Below, one piece after another: positions 27,051 to 34,173 of a stretch of DNA of 64,000 nucleotides (position 1 is its first letter; each line of letters opens with the position of its first letter). Both the position numbers and the translations under genes were made by a program. The notes under the pieces were generated by a model, which did no database searches, had not been told where the DNA came from, and worked only from the letters and a program-made list of their open reading frames with translations. The DNA is taken from positions 1 through 64,000 of IMG/VR virus record IMGVR_UViG_3300003323_001324; one strand, given 5' to 3'. This DNA comes from a virus.

Positions 27051-27431
27051 ATGCATAACATCATCGACGAGTGCCGTGACTTTCTGGACAGACTTCGCTC
27101 CCTGGATGCCGTCAAGGCCAGGAAGGCGGCCGAGGAGGCCAGGGCCCGGGAGTTCAGGGACAACCGTGTCAAGAAGTTTCGAGACGACCTACCGATGGCG
27201 CTCGCCGACCTGGCCTCGCTCCTCGCGGAACGGAACGCCTCCAGCGACGACTCCTCCATCACCATCGACGGGCTCACCCTGGCGTTCCTCGTCCGGATCG
27301 ACGACTCGATGCGCATCCAGTACGACATGATGGAGGAGAGGGGTGAGGTCGATGTTTCCTCCCTTGACTCTCCCGAGAAGATCCAGTCTTTCGTGTTGAG
27401 GGTCTTCCGGGCTCCTCTCGGCATCGCCTGA
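27051..27431 (+). CDS. hypothetical protein
   Basis: 126 residues, with a helical, charged N-terminal half (FLDRLRSLDAVKARKAAEEARARE) and a small C-terminal mixed domain (SSITIDGLTLAFLVRIDDS). The start at 27051 is chosen because TAACTT sits five bases upstream; a GTG at 27021 would add ten residues. It may be a distant relative of the protein at 25046-25441. Function unknown. Confidence 0.5.
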   Translation: MHNIIDECRDFLDRLRSLDAVKARKAAEEARAREFRDNRVKKFRDDLPMALADLASLLAERNASSDDSSITIDGLTLAFLVRIDDSMRIQYDMMEERGEVDVSSLDSPEKIQSFVLRVFRAPLGIA

Positions 27432-27467
27432 TTGCGGCGCGCCTAGGCTCGGCTGTATCTCTCCTCC

Positions 27468-27728
27468 ATGGCATCTGCCAAGAAGAAACCCGCGTCCTAC
27501 GAGGACTCCTTCCGCCCTCTCTCCTGGATAGTCAGGAACGCCCCGAAGTTCGTCCGCCGGGACTCGGGCGGGCAGGACGCCCGCCTCGCGGCGGCTTCTG
27601 CTATAACGGAGGCCGGGGTCGTCGACCTCGTCGACGCCTACCTCCTCGGCGCGAAGAGGACGCGCCAGACCATCGACAGGTACCTGGAGCCGGTCTGGGC
27701 CAGCCTCAGGACCATCGTCGGGAAGTGA
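27468..27728 (+). CDS. small hypothetical protein
   Basis: 86 residues, basic at the N-terminus and helical at the C-terminus (ASAITEAGVVDLVDAYLLGA, TRQTIDRYLEPVWASL). The ATG is preceded by GTATCTC with a six-base spacer. Unrecognised. Confidence 0.5.
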   Translation: MASAKKKPASYEDSFRPLSWIVRNAPKFVRRDSGGQDARLAAASAITEAGVVDLVDAYLLGAKRTRQTIDRYLEPVWASLRTIVGK

Positions 27729-27752
27729 CGGCCTCCCCTCCGTATCCCGCCC

Positions 27753-28043
27753 GTGCCCCGTCCCGCCCTCTTCCTTCTCCTTCTCGCGGTCGTCGGCTGC
27801 AGGCGCCCCTTCCTCGACTGGGTCGTGGTCCGCCCTCCCGAGCGCCCTCCGCTCGTCCTCCTTCAGTGCAGCCTGCGCGAGGACTGCCTCTCTGCCGCGG
27901 ACCGTATCTGCCGCTATGGCTTCGACGTGGCCGACGGCGGCTTCGAGGTGAGGAGCAGCGACGACTCCCGAGCCCTGGAGGCCGCCCTCGACCAGGCGTG
28001 GAACCGAGGCGCTTCGTCGCGCGTCTCGACTCCTCGATGGTAG
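27753..28043 (+). CDS. small predicted lipoprotein
   Basis: 96 residues on a GTG start with TATCCC four bases upstream. The first 16 residues form a lipoprotein signal (FLLLLLAVVG-type hydrophobic core ending AVVGC), so the cysteine at position 16 would be lipidated and the protein exported. The remaining 80 residues contain more cysteines (CSLREDC, RICRYGF) and no known domain. In phages, small lipoproteins can be outer-membrane spanins or superinfection-exclusion proteins; neither is proven here. It suggests a host with lipoprotein export. Confidence 0.5.
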   Translation: MPRPALFLLLLAVVGCRRPFLDWVVVRPPERPPLVLLQCSLREDCLSAADRICRYGFDVADGGFEVRSSDDSRALEAALDQAWNRGASSRVSTPRW

Positions 28044-28338
28044 CCCGCTGTCGCGAGCCCGGCCCTCCTCCCACGCCGCCGAGGGTGACCGTGACGAGGA
28101 GCGTCCCGGCCGTGATACCCTCGACGGCCTCCGACCCCGGGTTCTAGCGCCTTTCTCCGTACGCTCGCGGTAGGGTTGGCTTACGGCCCTCCCTCGGGCC
28201 GGCACCGCAAGGGCCAGCCCTCACCGGCCCGCAGGAGCGGCAGAGCGAGTACGAGCTCGCGCAGGGGCTGACACGGTCCTTCCCGGACCGGACGGCGAGT
28301 GAGGGTCGCGCGGATCCGGTCCGAGCAAGAAGGTCCGC
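28044..28338. other. 295-base intergenic stretch
   Basis: No convincing gene. It contains GGTAGGGT near 28170 and GC-rich inverted repeats (for example GGGCC-rich arms around 28180-28245). It may be a promoter and a structured leader for the capsid-fragment protein, whose ATG is preceded by AAGAAGG. I found no tRNA fold in it. Confidence 0.35.
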
Positions 28339-29454
28339 ATGTCACGCAAGTTCAAGAAGCTCGTGCGCTCTGTCTCCGAGAAGTCCGGCGTCTCCCACGC
28401 CGGGGCCGTCAACCTCCTTCGCCGCGGGAACCCCGCCCCTGTCAGGGCGCTCGACCCCGTCCTCATCCGCTCGGGCGCGAAGGCCCTCGCCGGGAAGCAC
28501 ACGCACGAGGCCGGCGTCGTCTCCGCCGTCCTCGACGACGGGGACGTCATGGTCACCCCGGCCGAGCCCCGGTCCACGCAGGGCGGCATCTCCTTCTGGA
28601 GGCACGAGGAGCCCGCCCGCTACTCGGCCGCGGACGTCCGGCACTTTCCCCTCAAGAAGGGGGAGAGGTTCGCCCGGTTCGTGGAGGACGTGTTCGACGT
28701 CCGCCTTTGCTTCTCCCAGTCCTCGGACGAGCCCGTCCTCTACGGGCACAACCGTCCGGCCATGTACGAGAATGGGACTCCTCTCCACTATGTGATCATG
28801 GATAAGCCCGTCGGGAAGACGTCGTACGTGATCGGCGAAGAGGGCGAGAGCATCCTCGCGATAGCGAAGCCGCGCCGTGTTATCATCCCCCTCTGGAAGA
28901 CCTCGGCGGACTTTCTCGACAATGATAGGATAGTCGGCTTCGACGCGGTGAAGATCCGCCGCGCTGTCCGCGATCGGATGCTCGCCCTCATCGACGCCTC
29001 GAACTTCGTGCACGACCTGCTCGCGGCCGGCCCCGACTGCGGCCCGCGGGGCGAGCCTGTCCACCTCTCCTCCCCTCCGGACGGGGCCGAATGGTACGTC
29101 GCCGACCTCGACGACCACCTCTCCCCGGACTGCGGTATGCTCCTCGACGCTCCTCCGCTTCACTCGCCGTTCCGCTACGGATGCGGTCGCGGGAAGATCG
29201 GGAGGTGGGTGTCCGGCCCGACCTTCTCCGGCCTCTATCTCTGCGAGGGCGAGACCTCGGTCGTCTCCCCGAGGACATGCCGGGCCTGCCGCTCTCCCCT
29301 CCGTCCGGAGAACCTCCGGATTGCGGACGGTTGCCCGTGTAACTCCCCGCGCGGGGTGAACCACGGCCTCGTGCCGACGGACACCTGCACCTGCCCGGAG
29401 TGCGATCCTGCGCAGACCGGGAGCACTCGCTATTCCGCCGTCAGCGGACCCTGA
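28339..29454 (+). CDS. protein carrying a fragment of the major capsid protein
   Basis: 371 residues with three parts. Residues 1-130 are unrecognised. Residues about 145-215 are homologous to the major capsid protein residues 64-125: YVIGEEGESI (163-172) is identical and KPRRVIIPLW matches KPRRVIFPLF, followed by a similar helix (IRRAVRDRMLALIDA versus ERRYDLLKRMQDLGK). Residues 300-371 are cysteine-rich (CRAC, CPC, CTCPEC) and probably bind metal. A 32-base DNA stretch is identical to the capsid gene. It could be a minor capsid, vertex or assembly factor that docks through the shared E-loop-like piece, or a recombination product. No matching family is known to me. Confidence 0.65.
   Translation: MSRKFKKLVRSVSEKSGVSHAGAVNLLRRGNPAPVRALDPVLIRSGAKALAGKHTHEAGVVSAVLDDGDVMVTPAEPRSTQGGISFWRHEEPARYSAADVRHFPLKKGERFARFVEDVFDVRLCFSQSSDEPVLYGHNRPAMYENGTPLHYVIMDKPVGKTSYVIGEEGESILAIAKPRRVIIPLWKTSADFLDNDRIVGFDAVKIRRAVRDRMLALIDASNFVHDLLAAGPDCGPRGEPVHLSSPPDGAEWYVADLDDHLSPDCGMLLDAPPLHSPFRYGCGRGKIGRWVSGPTFSGLYLCEGETSVVSPRTCRACRSPLRPENLRIADGCPCNSPRGVNHGLVPTDTCTCPECDPAQTGSTRYSAVSGP
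28823..28854 (+). repeat. 32-base exact repeat of the capsid gene (copy 2)
   Basis: The bases are identical to 23532-23563 inside the major capsid gene, in the same reading frame. Ten consecutive codons are the same, including synonymous positions. Confidence 0.9.
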
Positions 29455-29629
29455 TCGTCGGGCCTCCCGTCAGGAGCCCGAGCCCCTGAAGGACCCAGAG
29501 CAGGAGGCAGACCACGACGACCACGGACAGGAGGGTCTTTATCCTCGCGTCCATGGGGATGAACGTCTGGATCGCCCAGACGAGGAAGCCGACGAGGGCG
29601 AGGACCAGGATCAGGGTTACGAGGCTCAT
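29441..29629 (-). CDS. two-helix small membrane protein (Thivi_2564-like)
   Basis: 62 residues with two membrane helices (SLVTLILVLALVGFLVWAI and LLSVVVVVCLLLWVLQGLG) joined by a short loop, FIPMDARIK. The pattern MSLVxLILxLxxVGxLxW...IPMD..IK matches the small Thivi_2564-type membrane family as I remember it. The start is the ATG at 29629; upstream in-frame sequence looks non-coding. Size and topology also allow a holin-like role, but there is no lysis gene beside it. Confidence 0.6.
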   Translation of the reverse strand: MSLVTLILVLALVGFLVWAIQTFIPMDARIKTLLSVVVVVCLLLWVLQGLGLLTGGPTIRVR

Positions 29630-29745
29630 GGTAACCCTGACTGTGCAATGAGCGTTCCATCCCCCTCTCGGGGGATCCGGGGGTCTCCCCCGTTGCGCGG
29701 TCGCCCCGCCGTTCACCTCCGCCACGTTCCTGGGCACCTCGGGCG

Positions 29746-29751
29746 TAAGCT
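29746..29751 (+). promoter_or_regulatory. leaderless-type -10 element (TAAGCT)
   Basis: GTAAGCT ends six bases before the GTG start at 29758. Confidence 0.45.
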
Positions 29752-29757
29752 CGCCCC

Positions 29758-30048
29758 GTGACGGACCATGACTGGGAGGAGGTGCCCCTCGAGCCCACGA
29801 CGCGCTCGACGTCCGAGTTCGAGGTTCCGTCCCGGGAGGACCCCTCTCTGCTCCAGCGCGTGAGCGTGAACCTCGAGCTCAACTGGGTCTACGCCCGGAA
29901 GGTCGGGGAGAGCGAGGACGGCTCGGCCGTGCTCGGCCGGATCACGAGCCTCCGCAGGTGCCGCGCCTGCCTCCAGGAGTCGACGAACGGCGAGGAGCCG
30001 GAGGAGGGTTGCGGGGCCCGGCAGGTCCGGAGGGTGATGGAGGAATGA
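29758..30048 (+). CDS. small hypothetical protein
   Basis: 96 residues on a GTG start. The N-terminus is acidic. A beta-like middle (QRVSVNLELNWVYARKV) is followed by CRAC and a later Cys. The stop overlaps the next start as ATGA, so the two genes are coupled. Unrecognised. Confidence 0.5.
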   Translation: MTDHDWEEVPLEPTTRSTSEFEVPSREDPSLLQRVSVNLELNWVYARKVGESEDGSAVLGRITSLRRCRACLQESTNGEEPEEGCGARQVRRVMEE

Positions 30049-30449
30049 CCTGCCGGCACCGCTTCGTGGCCGTCGGCCCCTACGTCCAGTGCGACCTGTG
30101 CAAGGGCGGCAGGGAGCTCCGCGGATGGAAGGCCGCCTGCAGGCGCCTCCTCGGGCCGCGTCCGGCGGAGCGCACCGCCATCATCGTCAACGACCGGGGA
30201 GAGGTCTTCGTCGGATGGCGATCCGCCGTCTCGCTCTCCGAGAGCGGCTACGAGACCTATTACTCCGTCCCGTGCTTCGCGAGGGTCAAGAGGGTCGTCG
30301 TGGAGCCGGGCCACCTCCGCCCGATGGGGACGGAGGTCGGGGACGTCTACTACCTGAACTCCCCTAAGGTCTACGGCTCCGTGCGGGCGGCCGAGCGCGC
30401 GGCGAGGCGCATCGGGGGCTTCCCTAGCCGCCTCGCCGTGGTCTACTGA
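30045..30449 (+). CDS. hypothetical protein with N-terminal zinc-binding motif
   Basis: 134 residues. The N-terminus has TCRHRFVAVGPYVQCDLCKGG (CxH ... CxxC), a likely zinc knuckle. The rest is a mixed domain with strands RTAIIVNDRGEVFVGW and GDVYYLNSP. It is translationally coupled to the preceding gene (ATGA). Function unknown. Confidence 0.5.
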   Translation: MTCRHRFVAVGPYVQCDLCKGGRELRGWKAACRRLLGPRPAERTAIIVNDRGEVFVGWRSAVSLSESGYETYYSVPCFARVKRVVVEPGHLRPMGTEVGDVYYLNSPKVYGSVRAAERAARRIGGFPSRLAVVY

Positions 30450-30682
30450 GTCGGCCTTTCCGCCATTGCCCTCTCTATCGCCTCCCGGAACTCTTCCCTG
30501 AACCCTGGCCGCTCCTCGAACGCCCTGTTGACGGCGGCCTCCATCGCGTGGGCGACGGGCCCGCAGTGCGCGCACCAGTGCATGACGGCCCCGCCCTTCA
30601 CGTCCGTGTAGTCCATCCGGTAGCGCGGGTCGGCCTCCTTCAGGCACGCGGGGTTGTCCCCGTAGTCGTGGCAGAGCTCCAT
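30443..30682 (-). CDS. small hypothetical protein, convergent
   Basis: 79 residues starting at the ATG at 30682. The longer reading frame upstream is rejected because the leaderless-type element TACGCT lies exactly six bases before this ATG. Cys and His residues (CHDYGDNPACL, WCAHCG) could bind zinc. A helical C-terminus follows (RPGFREEFREAIERAM). It overlaps the end of the + strand gene at 30045 by seven bases. Confidence 0.5.
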   Translation of the reverse strand: MELCHDYGDNPACLKEADPRYRMDYTDVKGGAVMHWCAHCGPVAHAMEAAVNRAFEERPGFREEFREAIERAMAERPTQ

Positions 30683-30688
30683 GAGCGG

Positions 30689-30698
30689 AGCGTACGCT
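30689..30698. promoter_or_regulatory. palindromic bidirectional promoter element AGCGTACGCT
   Basis: The 10-base perfect palindrome gives TACGCT on both strands. On the minus strand it is six bases before the ATG at 30682; on the plus strand it is five bases before the GTG at 30704. One site therefore appears to drive two leaderless divergent genes. Confidence 0.6.
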
Positions 30699-30703
30699 CG
30701 GCC

Positions 30704-31222
30704 GTGGACGAACCCTGTAACTGCTACGACTGCCAGCTTGTGAGGGCCGGGTGCGCCCCTCCGGACCTTCACGCCATGGGGGCCCTAAGCGTGTGGCAGA
30801 GGCACTACCCCGAGGGCGCGAAGGTCGCCGCCCTCCCGGCGGTCGTCCGCGGCTCCCCTGGCGAGGGCGGCGCGTTCTCGATGGAGAGGGCCAACGTGAT
30901 CCTCCGGGCCGCGAGGGCGAGGAGGAGGTTCGAGCGCGGGGTCCCCGTCGTCCCCCTGGAGAGGGCCGACCTGCTGGCGACGCTCCAGCGCCGGCGCGCC
31001 CAGTACATGCAGACCGCTCCCCCTCCGGAGCTCCCCGACTGGATGACGACGGAGCCCGAGGTCCTCCGCATCGCCTCCCCCGGGACCTCCTTCCCCTGCC
31101 AGTGCGGGAGGCCCGCCGTCGCCCGCCTACGCCACAAGGGGGCCGGGATCTTCACCATCTCCGCCGTGACCGGGAGCATGTGCTGCTCTCACGTCGTCCC
31201 CGAGCTGGAGGAGACCGAGTAG
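30704..31222 (+). CDS. hypothetical protein with cysteine pairs
   Basis: 172 residues from the GTG at 30704. Cysteines occur in pairs at the N-terminus (CNCYDCQLVRAGC) and near the C-terminus (CQCGRP, MCCSH), suggesting one or two metal sites. The middle is helical and basic. The start is chosen because of the palindromic promoter five bases upstream. No family recognised. Confidence 0.5.
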   Translation: MDEPCNCYDCQLVRAGCAPPDLHAMGALSVWQRHYPEGAKVAALPAVVRGSPGEGGAFSMERANVILRAARARRRFERGVPVVPLERADLLATLQRRRAQYMQTAPPPELPDWMTTEPEVLRIASPGTSFPCQCGRPAVARLRHKGAGIFTISAVTGSMCCSHVVPELEETE

Positions 31223-31252
31223 GTCCTCGGGACGGCGGCTGTAACGTCGGCC

Positions 31253-31465
31253 GTGCCCAAGACCAAGTCCTCCCCGTCCCCGTCCTCCAAGGCGGGGATC
31301 ACCAGGAAGCGCGGCTTCGTCAAGCCTCCGTCCGCCCGGACCCCGGCGGCCTCCCTGCCTCCCCTCTCCCAGACGGAGGCCCTTCACGAGCGGCTGGAGG
31401 AGCGCGCCCTCAACAAGGCCTGGGAGGAGAACCGCCTGACGGCGCCGCTCAAGGGCATGCACTGA
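31253..31465 (+). CDS. small basic hypothetical protein
   Basis: 70 residues on a GTG start with TAACGT five bases upstream. The first half is Lys/Ser/Pro-rich and probably disordered; the C-terminus is a short helix (ALHERLEERALNKAWEENRL). Function unknown. Confidence 0.45.
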   Translation: MPKTKSSPSPSSKAGITRKRGFVKPPSARTPAASLPPLSQTEALHERLEERALNKAWEENRLTAPLKGMH

Positions 31466-31502
31466 CCCCGTAGGTCTCCCCTCCGCCCCCGTAGTCTCGG
31501 GC

Positions 31503-31823
31503 ATGCGGTTCTACATCCTCACCCGTCAGCCCGGCGAGGGCTGCGACTACACCATCGGCTGCGGCATGCGCTGGGCACTCATCGAGGCCGGCACTGTCGA
31601 GGAGGCGGCGATCATGGCCGCCCAGAAGGTCCGGGACCGAGGCTGGCGCGGGGAGGGTGCCGACAAGGCCATCCTCGTCCCGGCCGACTCCGCCGTCGAC
31701 CTGGCTCCCCTCCTCGACGCGGACGTCGCCCGGGAGGCGGCCGAGCGGGACTTCGCGGAGCGGCAGAAGACCGAGGCCTCCGAGCGCGCGGAGTACGAGC
31801 GCCTCCACAAGAAGTATGGCTGA
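31503..31823 (+). CDS. hypothetical protein
   Basis: 106 residues with TAGTCT five bases before the ATG. A beta-alpha N-terminal half (RFYILTRQPGEGCDYTIG) is followed by a helical half ending in a charged coil (REAAERDFAERQKTEAS). It overlaps the next gene by eight bases. Not recognised. Confidence 0.5.
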   Translation: MRFYILTRQPGEGCDYTIGCGMRWALIEAGTVEEAAIMAAQKVRDRGWRGEGADKAILVPADSAVDLAPLLDADVAREAAERDFAERQKTEASERAEYERLHKKYG

Positions 31824-32241
31824 GGTCGTCCACGTCCGACAGCCCGCCGGGAAGCCGTACTGCGGCCAGTCCGTGCTCGCCATGGTCCTCGGCCTCGACC
31901 TCTGCGCCGGCATCGTCAGGATGGAGCACGCCCGGAGCACCAGGACCCGCGAGCTCGTGGACGCCCTGGGCGACCACGCCCTCGACACGCGGCTTCGGCT
32001 CGTGAACAAGACCCATCTCCTGGACCTCCCCGACCCCTGCGTCCTGAAGGTCCGGTGGAAGAAGGGGAGCCACTACGTCCTGCGCGTCGGCCTGACGGTC
32101 CACGACCCCATCATGCCGCGGGGCCTGGACGTCCTCTACTGGGCGGAGTGGCTGGCGACGGTCGGCGGCCGCGTCACGAGCTACCTCCGCGTCCGCCTCG
32201 CCGAAGGTCCGCCCTCCATCGTCGTAACGCCGGGCGCATGA
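31816..32241 (+). CDS. papain-like (C39-type) cysteine peptidase-like protein
   Basis: 141 residues. YCGQSVLAMVLG near residue 16 resembles the C39 peptidase start (family form: DCGxxxLAMVL), placing the nucleophile at Cys16 or nearby. SHYVLRVGL about 85 residues later, followed by VHDP, matches the family's His strand and Asp (HFVVLxG ... xDP). Such domains cleave double-glycine leaders or other peptides, but no transporter is fused or adjacent. The family call is based on three short motifs, so a pseudo-enzyme is possible. The stop overlaps the next start (ATGA). Confidence 0.45.
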   Translation: MAEVVHVRQPAGKPYCGQSVLAMVLGLDLCAGIVRMEHARSTRTRELVDALGDHALDTRLRLVNKTHLLDLPDPCVLKVRWKKGSHYVLRVGLTVHDPIMPRGLDVLYWAEWLATVGGRVTSYLRVRLAEGPPSIVVTPGA

Positions 32242-32660
32242 GGCTCTACATCCCTGCCTGCGGCGACCGCCTGACCCTCTCCGCCCCCTGGACCTTCCAC
32301 CTCTACCTCGAGCACCGGAACGCCGAGTTCGCGAAGATCAGGGGCGTCTGGCCCGACGGGGCGAAGGGCTGGTCCCTGTATACCGCGGGGGACCTCCGCC
32401 GCGAGGAGGTGACCCTCCCGGCCGGCACTGTCCTTTGCTGCGACCGCGTCTACATCCGCACCCAGAACAAGTCTCGCGTCCACGCTGAGGACGACTACGA
32501 CAGCGTCACGTGGAAGGTCCTCGGCCCGAACGGCAAGCAGCTCAAGAAGCAGCGCTTCTGGGCGAAGCTCCACCAGGTCATCGAGATCGAGTACGACCCC
32601 GAGAGCCTGATGACCTACCGGGACATGGTGAAGCTCCCGAAGCTGATCATGGAGTCGTGA
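32238..32660 (+). CDS. hypothetical protein
   Basis: 140 residues, coupled to the upstream peptidase-like gene by ATGA. The beta-rich N-terminus includes TFHLYLEHRN and the middle has VTLPAGTVLCCDRVYIR. The C-terminal part (KQRFWAKLHQVIEIEYD) suggests a compact globular protein. The same type occurs in other large phages as far as I remember, without known function. Confidence 0.5.
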   Translation: MRLYIPACGDRLTLSAPWTFHLYLEHRNAEFAKIRGVWPDGAKGWSLYTAGDLRREEVTLPAGTVLCCDRVYIRTQNKSRVHAEDDYDSVTWKVLGPNGKQLKKQRFWAKLHQVIEIEYDPESLMTYRDMVKLPKLIMES

Positions 32661-32673
32661 GGCTCCCCGACCG

Positions 32674-32679
32674 TAAGGT
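32674..32679 (+). promoter_or_regulatory. leaderless-type -10 element (TAAGGT)
   Basis: CCGTAAGGT ends five bases before the ATG at 32685. It also forms the left arm of the small repeat CCCGACCGTAAGGTCGGG. Confidence 0.5.
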
Positions 32680-32684
32680 CGGGC

Positions 32685-32972
32685 ATGACGTCAAGAGACT
32701 TCTGCTACTGGCTGCAGGGCGCCATGGAGCTCGGCCAGGTCAAGAGCCTGAGCGAGGAGCAGACCACGGTCCTACGGAACCACCTGAACATGGTGTTCGT
32801 CCACGAGATAGACCCGTCCCTCGGCGACGAGGCCCACAAGGAGGAGGTCCGGAGGGCGCACGAGGGGCCGGAGGCCTCCACGGCAACCCCCGCCGGCCGC
32901 CCTGGCCTCGTCCGCCCCGGCCTCCCTGGAGGAGGGTCCTTCGACCCCCACACGACCAGGATCATGTGCTAG
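32685..32972 (+). CDS. conserved small phage protein
   Basis: 95 residues. The first 55 residues (MTSRDFCYWLQGAMELG, then EEQTTVLRNHLNMVFVHEID) match a small protein common in many tailed phages (pattern: DFCYWLQG ... LxxxQxxxIxxHLxxVFxHEID). Its function is not known to me. The C-terminal 40 residues are Pro/Gly-rich and disordered. Its end overlaps the convergent gene at 32969 by four bases. Confidence 0.6.
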   Translation: MTSRDFCYWLQGAMELGQVKSLSEEQTTVLRNHLNMVFVHEIDPSLGDEAHKEEVRRAHEGPEASTATPAGRPGLVRPGLPGGGSFDPHTTRIMC

Positions 32973-33421
32973 GACTCGAGGACCGACCGGACCACCGCCG
33001 CGTCCACGAGCTGCATAAGCTCCTCCCTCGTGACCCCGACGTCCAGCAGATAGACGAGGAGATCCTCTATCTCCGTGGCGAGCTTTCTCGGCTCGTTCTT
33101 GAGCCTGGCGATGACCACCTCGGCCTTCGCCTTGTCGCCCTTCACCGCCATCTCGAACTCCACGAGGGCGCCTTGCGGCCTCACCTCCTCGATGAGGACC
33201 TCCGTCATCGCCCCGTCCTTCTCCTTGAAGGAGACCTTCGACCGGCGGACGGGCTCCCTCCCCGGCGCCGACGGGAGGACGTGGTAGACGTGGGTCGCCG
33301 CGGCGGACCTTATCCGCCTCCCGCCCCTCGCGGACGGCCAGCCGTCCCTCAGGTGCTCCAGGGCGCGGCCGACCTCCCGGTCCACCTGTTCTCTCATCGC
33401 GCGGTCGAGCGGGGACGTCAT
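32969..33421 (-). CDS. hypothetical protein
   Basis: 150 residues from the ATG at 33421, which has GAGGAGG just upstream; longer upstream extension is possible but would run into the divergent gene. The middle is beta-rich (THVYHVLPSAP, SKVSFKEKDGAMTEVLIEEV), and the C-terminus is helical (ELMQLVDAAVVRSVLE). Unrecognised. Confidence 0.5.
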   Translation of the reverse strand: MTSPLDRAMREQVDREVGRALEHLRDGWPSARGGRRIRSAAATHVYHVLPSAPGREPVRRSKVSFKEKDGAMTEVLIEEVRPQGALVEFEMAVKGDKAKAEVVIARLKNEPRKLATEIEDLLVYLLDVGVTREELMQLVDAAVVRSVLES

Positions 33422-33467
33422 CCCCTCCTCTATCCCGGGCGACCCCGGACCTCCGTAGCGTTTCCTT

Positions 33468-33698
33468 ATGGATTCCACCTGCATGCGCGTCGTGTCGACG
33501 GGCGACGTCAACATCACCTCGAGCTCTCCTCCCGCCGTCGTCGGGACCTGCTCCCAGTGCGGGGGCCGCGTCTGCGTCCCCACCTTCGTGCAGGTCGGCG
33601 TGACCGACGAGACCCCGACCTGCGCCGACTGCGGCGCCCGGAAGGTCTTGCCGGCGCACGGGCCCGTCGTCGAGACCCGCGGCGGGCGTAAGGGATAG
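33468..33698 (+). CDS. small zinc-ribbon protein
   Basis: 76 residues with TAGCGT six bases before the ATG. Two CxxC pairs (CSQCGGRVC and CADCGARK) about 30 residues apart form a zinc ribbon. The next gene starts two bases after its stop. Possible DNA, RNA or protein adapter; function unknown. Confidence 0.5.
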   Translation: MDSTCMRVVSTGDVNITSSSPPAVVGTCSQCGGRVCVPTFVQVGVTDETPTCADCGARKVLPAHGPVVETRGGRKG

Positions 33699-33700
33699 GG

Positions 33701-33874
33701 ATGCCGAGGTGCGTCGACTGCGGGGACAAGGACCTTCCTGAGAGCGCCTTCTACCGGGCTACCGGGAAGAGGCTCGGGAAGAGGTGCAAGGTGCACGAGA
33801 GGGCCCGGAAGGACCGGGTCGCCGCGGAGAAGGTCGACCGGCAGAACCGGCAAGAGCACGGGAGGCCCGCGTGA
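33701..33874 (+). CDS. tiny zinc-finger protein like an HNH N-terminal domain
   Basis: 57 residues. CVDCGDKDLPESAFYRAT followed by RCKVHERARKDR resembles the treble-clef-like zinc part found at the N-terminus of HNH endonucleases (CxxC ... FYR ... CxxH). It is similar in style to the broken HNH gene at 24274. No catalytic HNH core follows. It may be a free-standing DNA-binding adapter. The end overlaps the next gene by four bases (GTGA). Confidence 0.5.
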   Translation: MPRCVDCGDKDLPESAFYRATGKRLGKRCKVHERARKDRVAAEKVDRQNRQEHGRPA

Positions 33875-34173
33875 GCAAGCCATGGGCCCAGGTCGCGGCC
33901 GTCGCCTTCTACGCGCTGGCCCTCGGGTTCACCGGGTGGGCAGCCTTCATCCGCGAGGACTACGTGGCCTCGGCCGACCCGGAGGTGGTCGCCCAGCTCC
34001 AGGAGGCCGACCCGTCCGGCGCCCGCGCCAAGGCCTACGAGGCCGGCCTCGCCCAGCTCACCGAAAGCGCCAAGAAGAGGCAGGACCTGGCCTACCAGAG
34101 CTTCTCTTTGCTCCTCGGGGCCGCCATCGGGTACGTCGCCGGCCAGGCCTCCCGGCGTAACGTCGCGCGATGA
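33871..34173 (+). CDS. small protein with two predicted membrane helices
   Basis: 100 residues from the GTG at 33871. The N-terminal hydrophobic helix (VAAVAFYALALGFTGWAAF) and the C-terminal hydrophobic helix (SFSLLLGAAIGYVAGQA) flank a charged, helical middle. Both termini are likely on the same side. It overlaps the flanking genes by four bases each (GTGA and ATGA), so it is in one operon with the tiny zinc-finger gene and pyrE. Function unknown. Confidence 0.5.
   Translation: MSKPWAQVAAVAFYALALGFTGWAAFIREDYVASADPEVVAQLQEADPSGARAKAYEAGLAQLTESAKKRQDLAYQSFSLLLGAAIGYVAGQASRRNVAR

Noticed and set aside
30683-30772. 30-residue N-terminal extension of the minus-strand gene at 30443-30682
   Set aside because: It would cross the palindromic promoter and the start of the divergent gene; the ATG at 30682 has correct spacing to TACGCT.
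33422-33883. N-terminal extension of the minus-strand gene to 33883
   Set aside because: It would cover two plus-strand genes with zinc motifs and good start signals; the Pro/Arg-rich extension looks non-coding.
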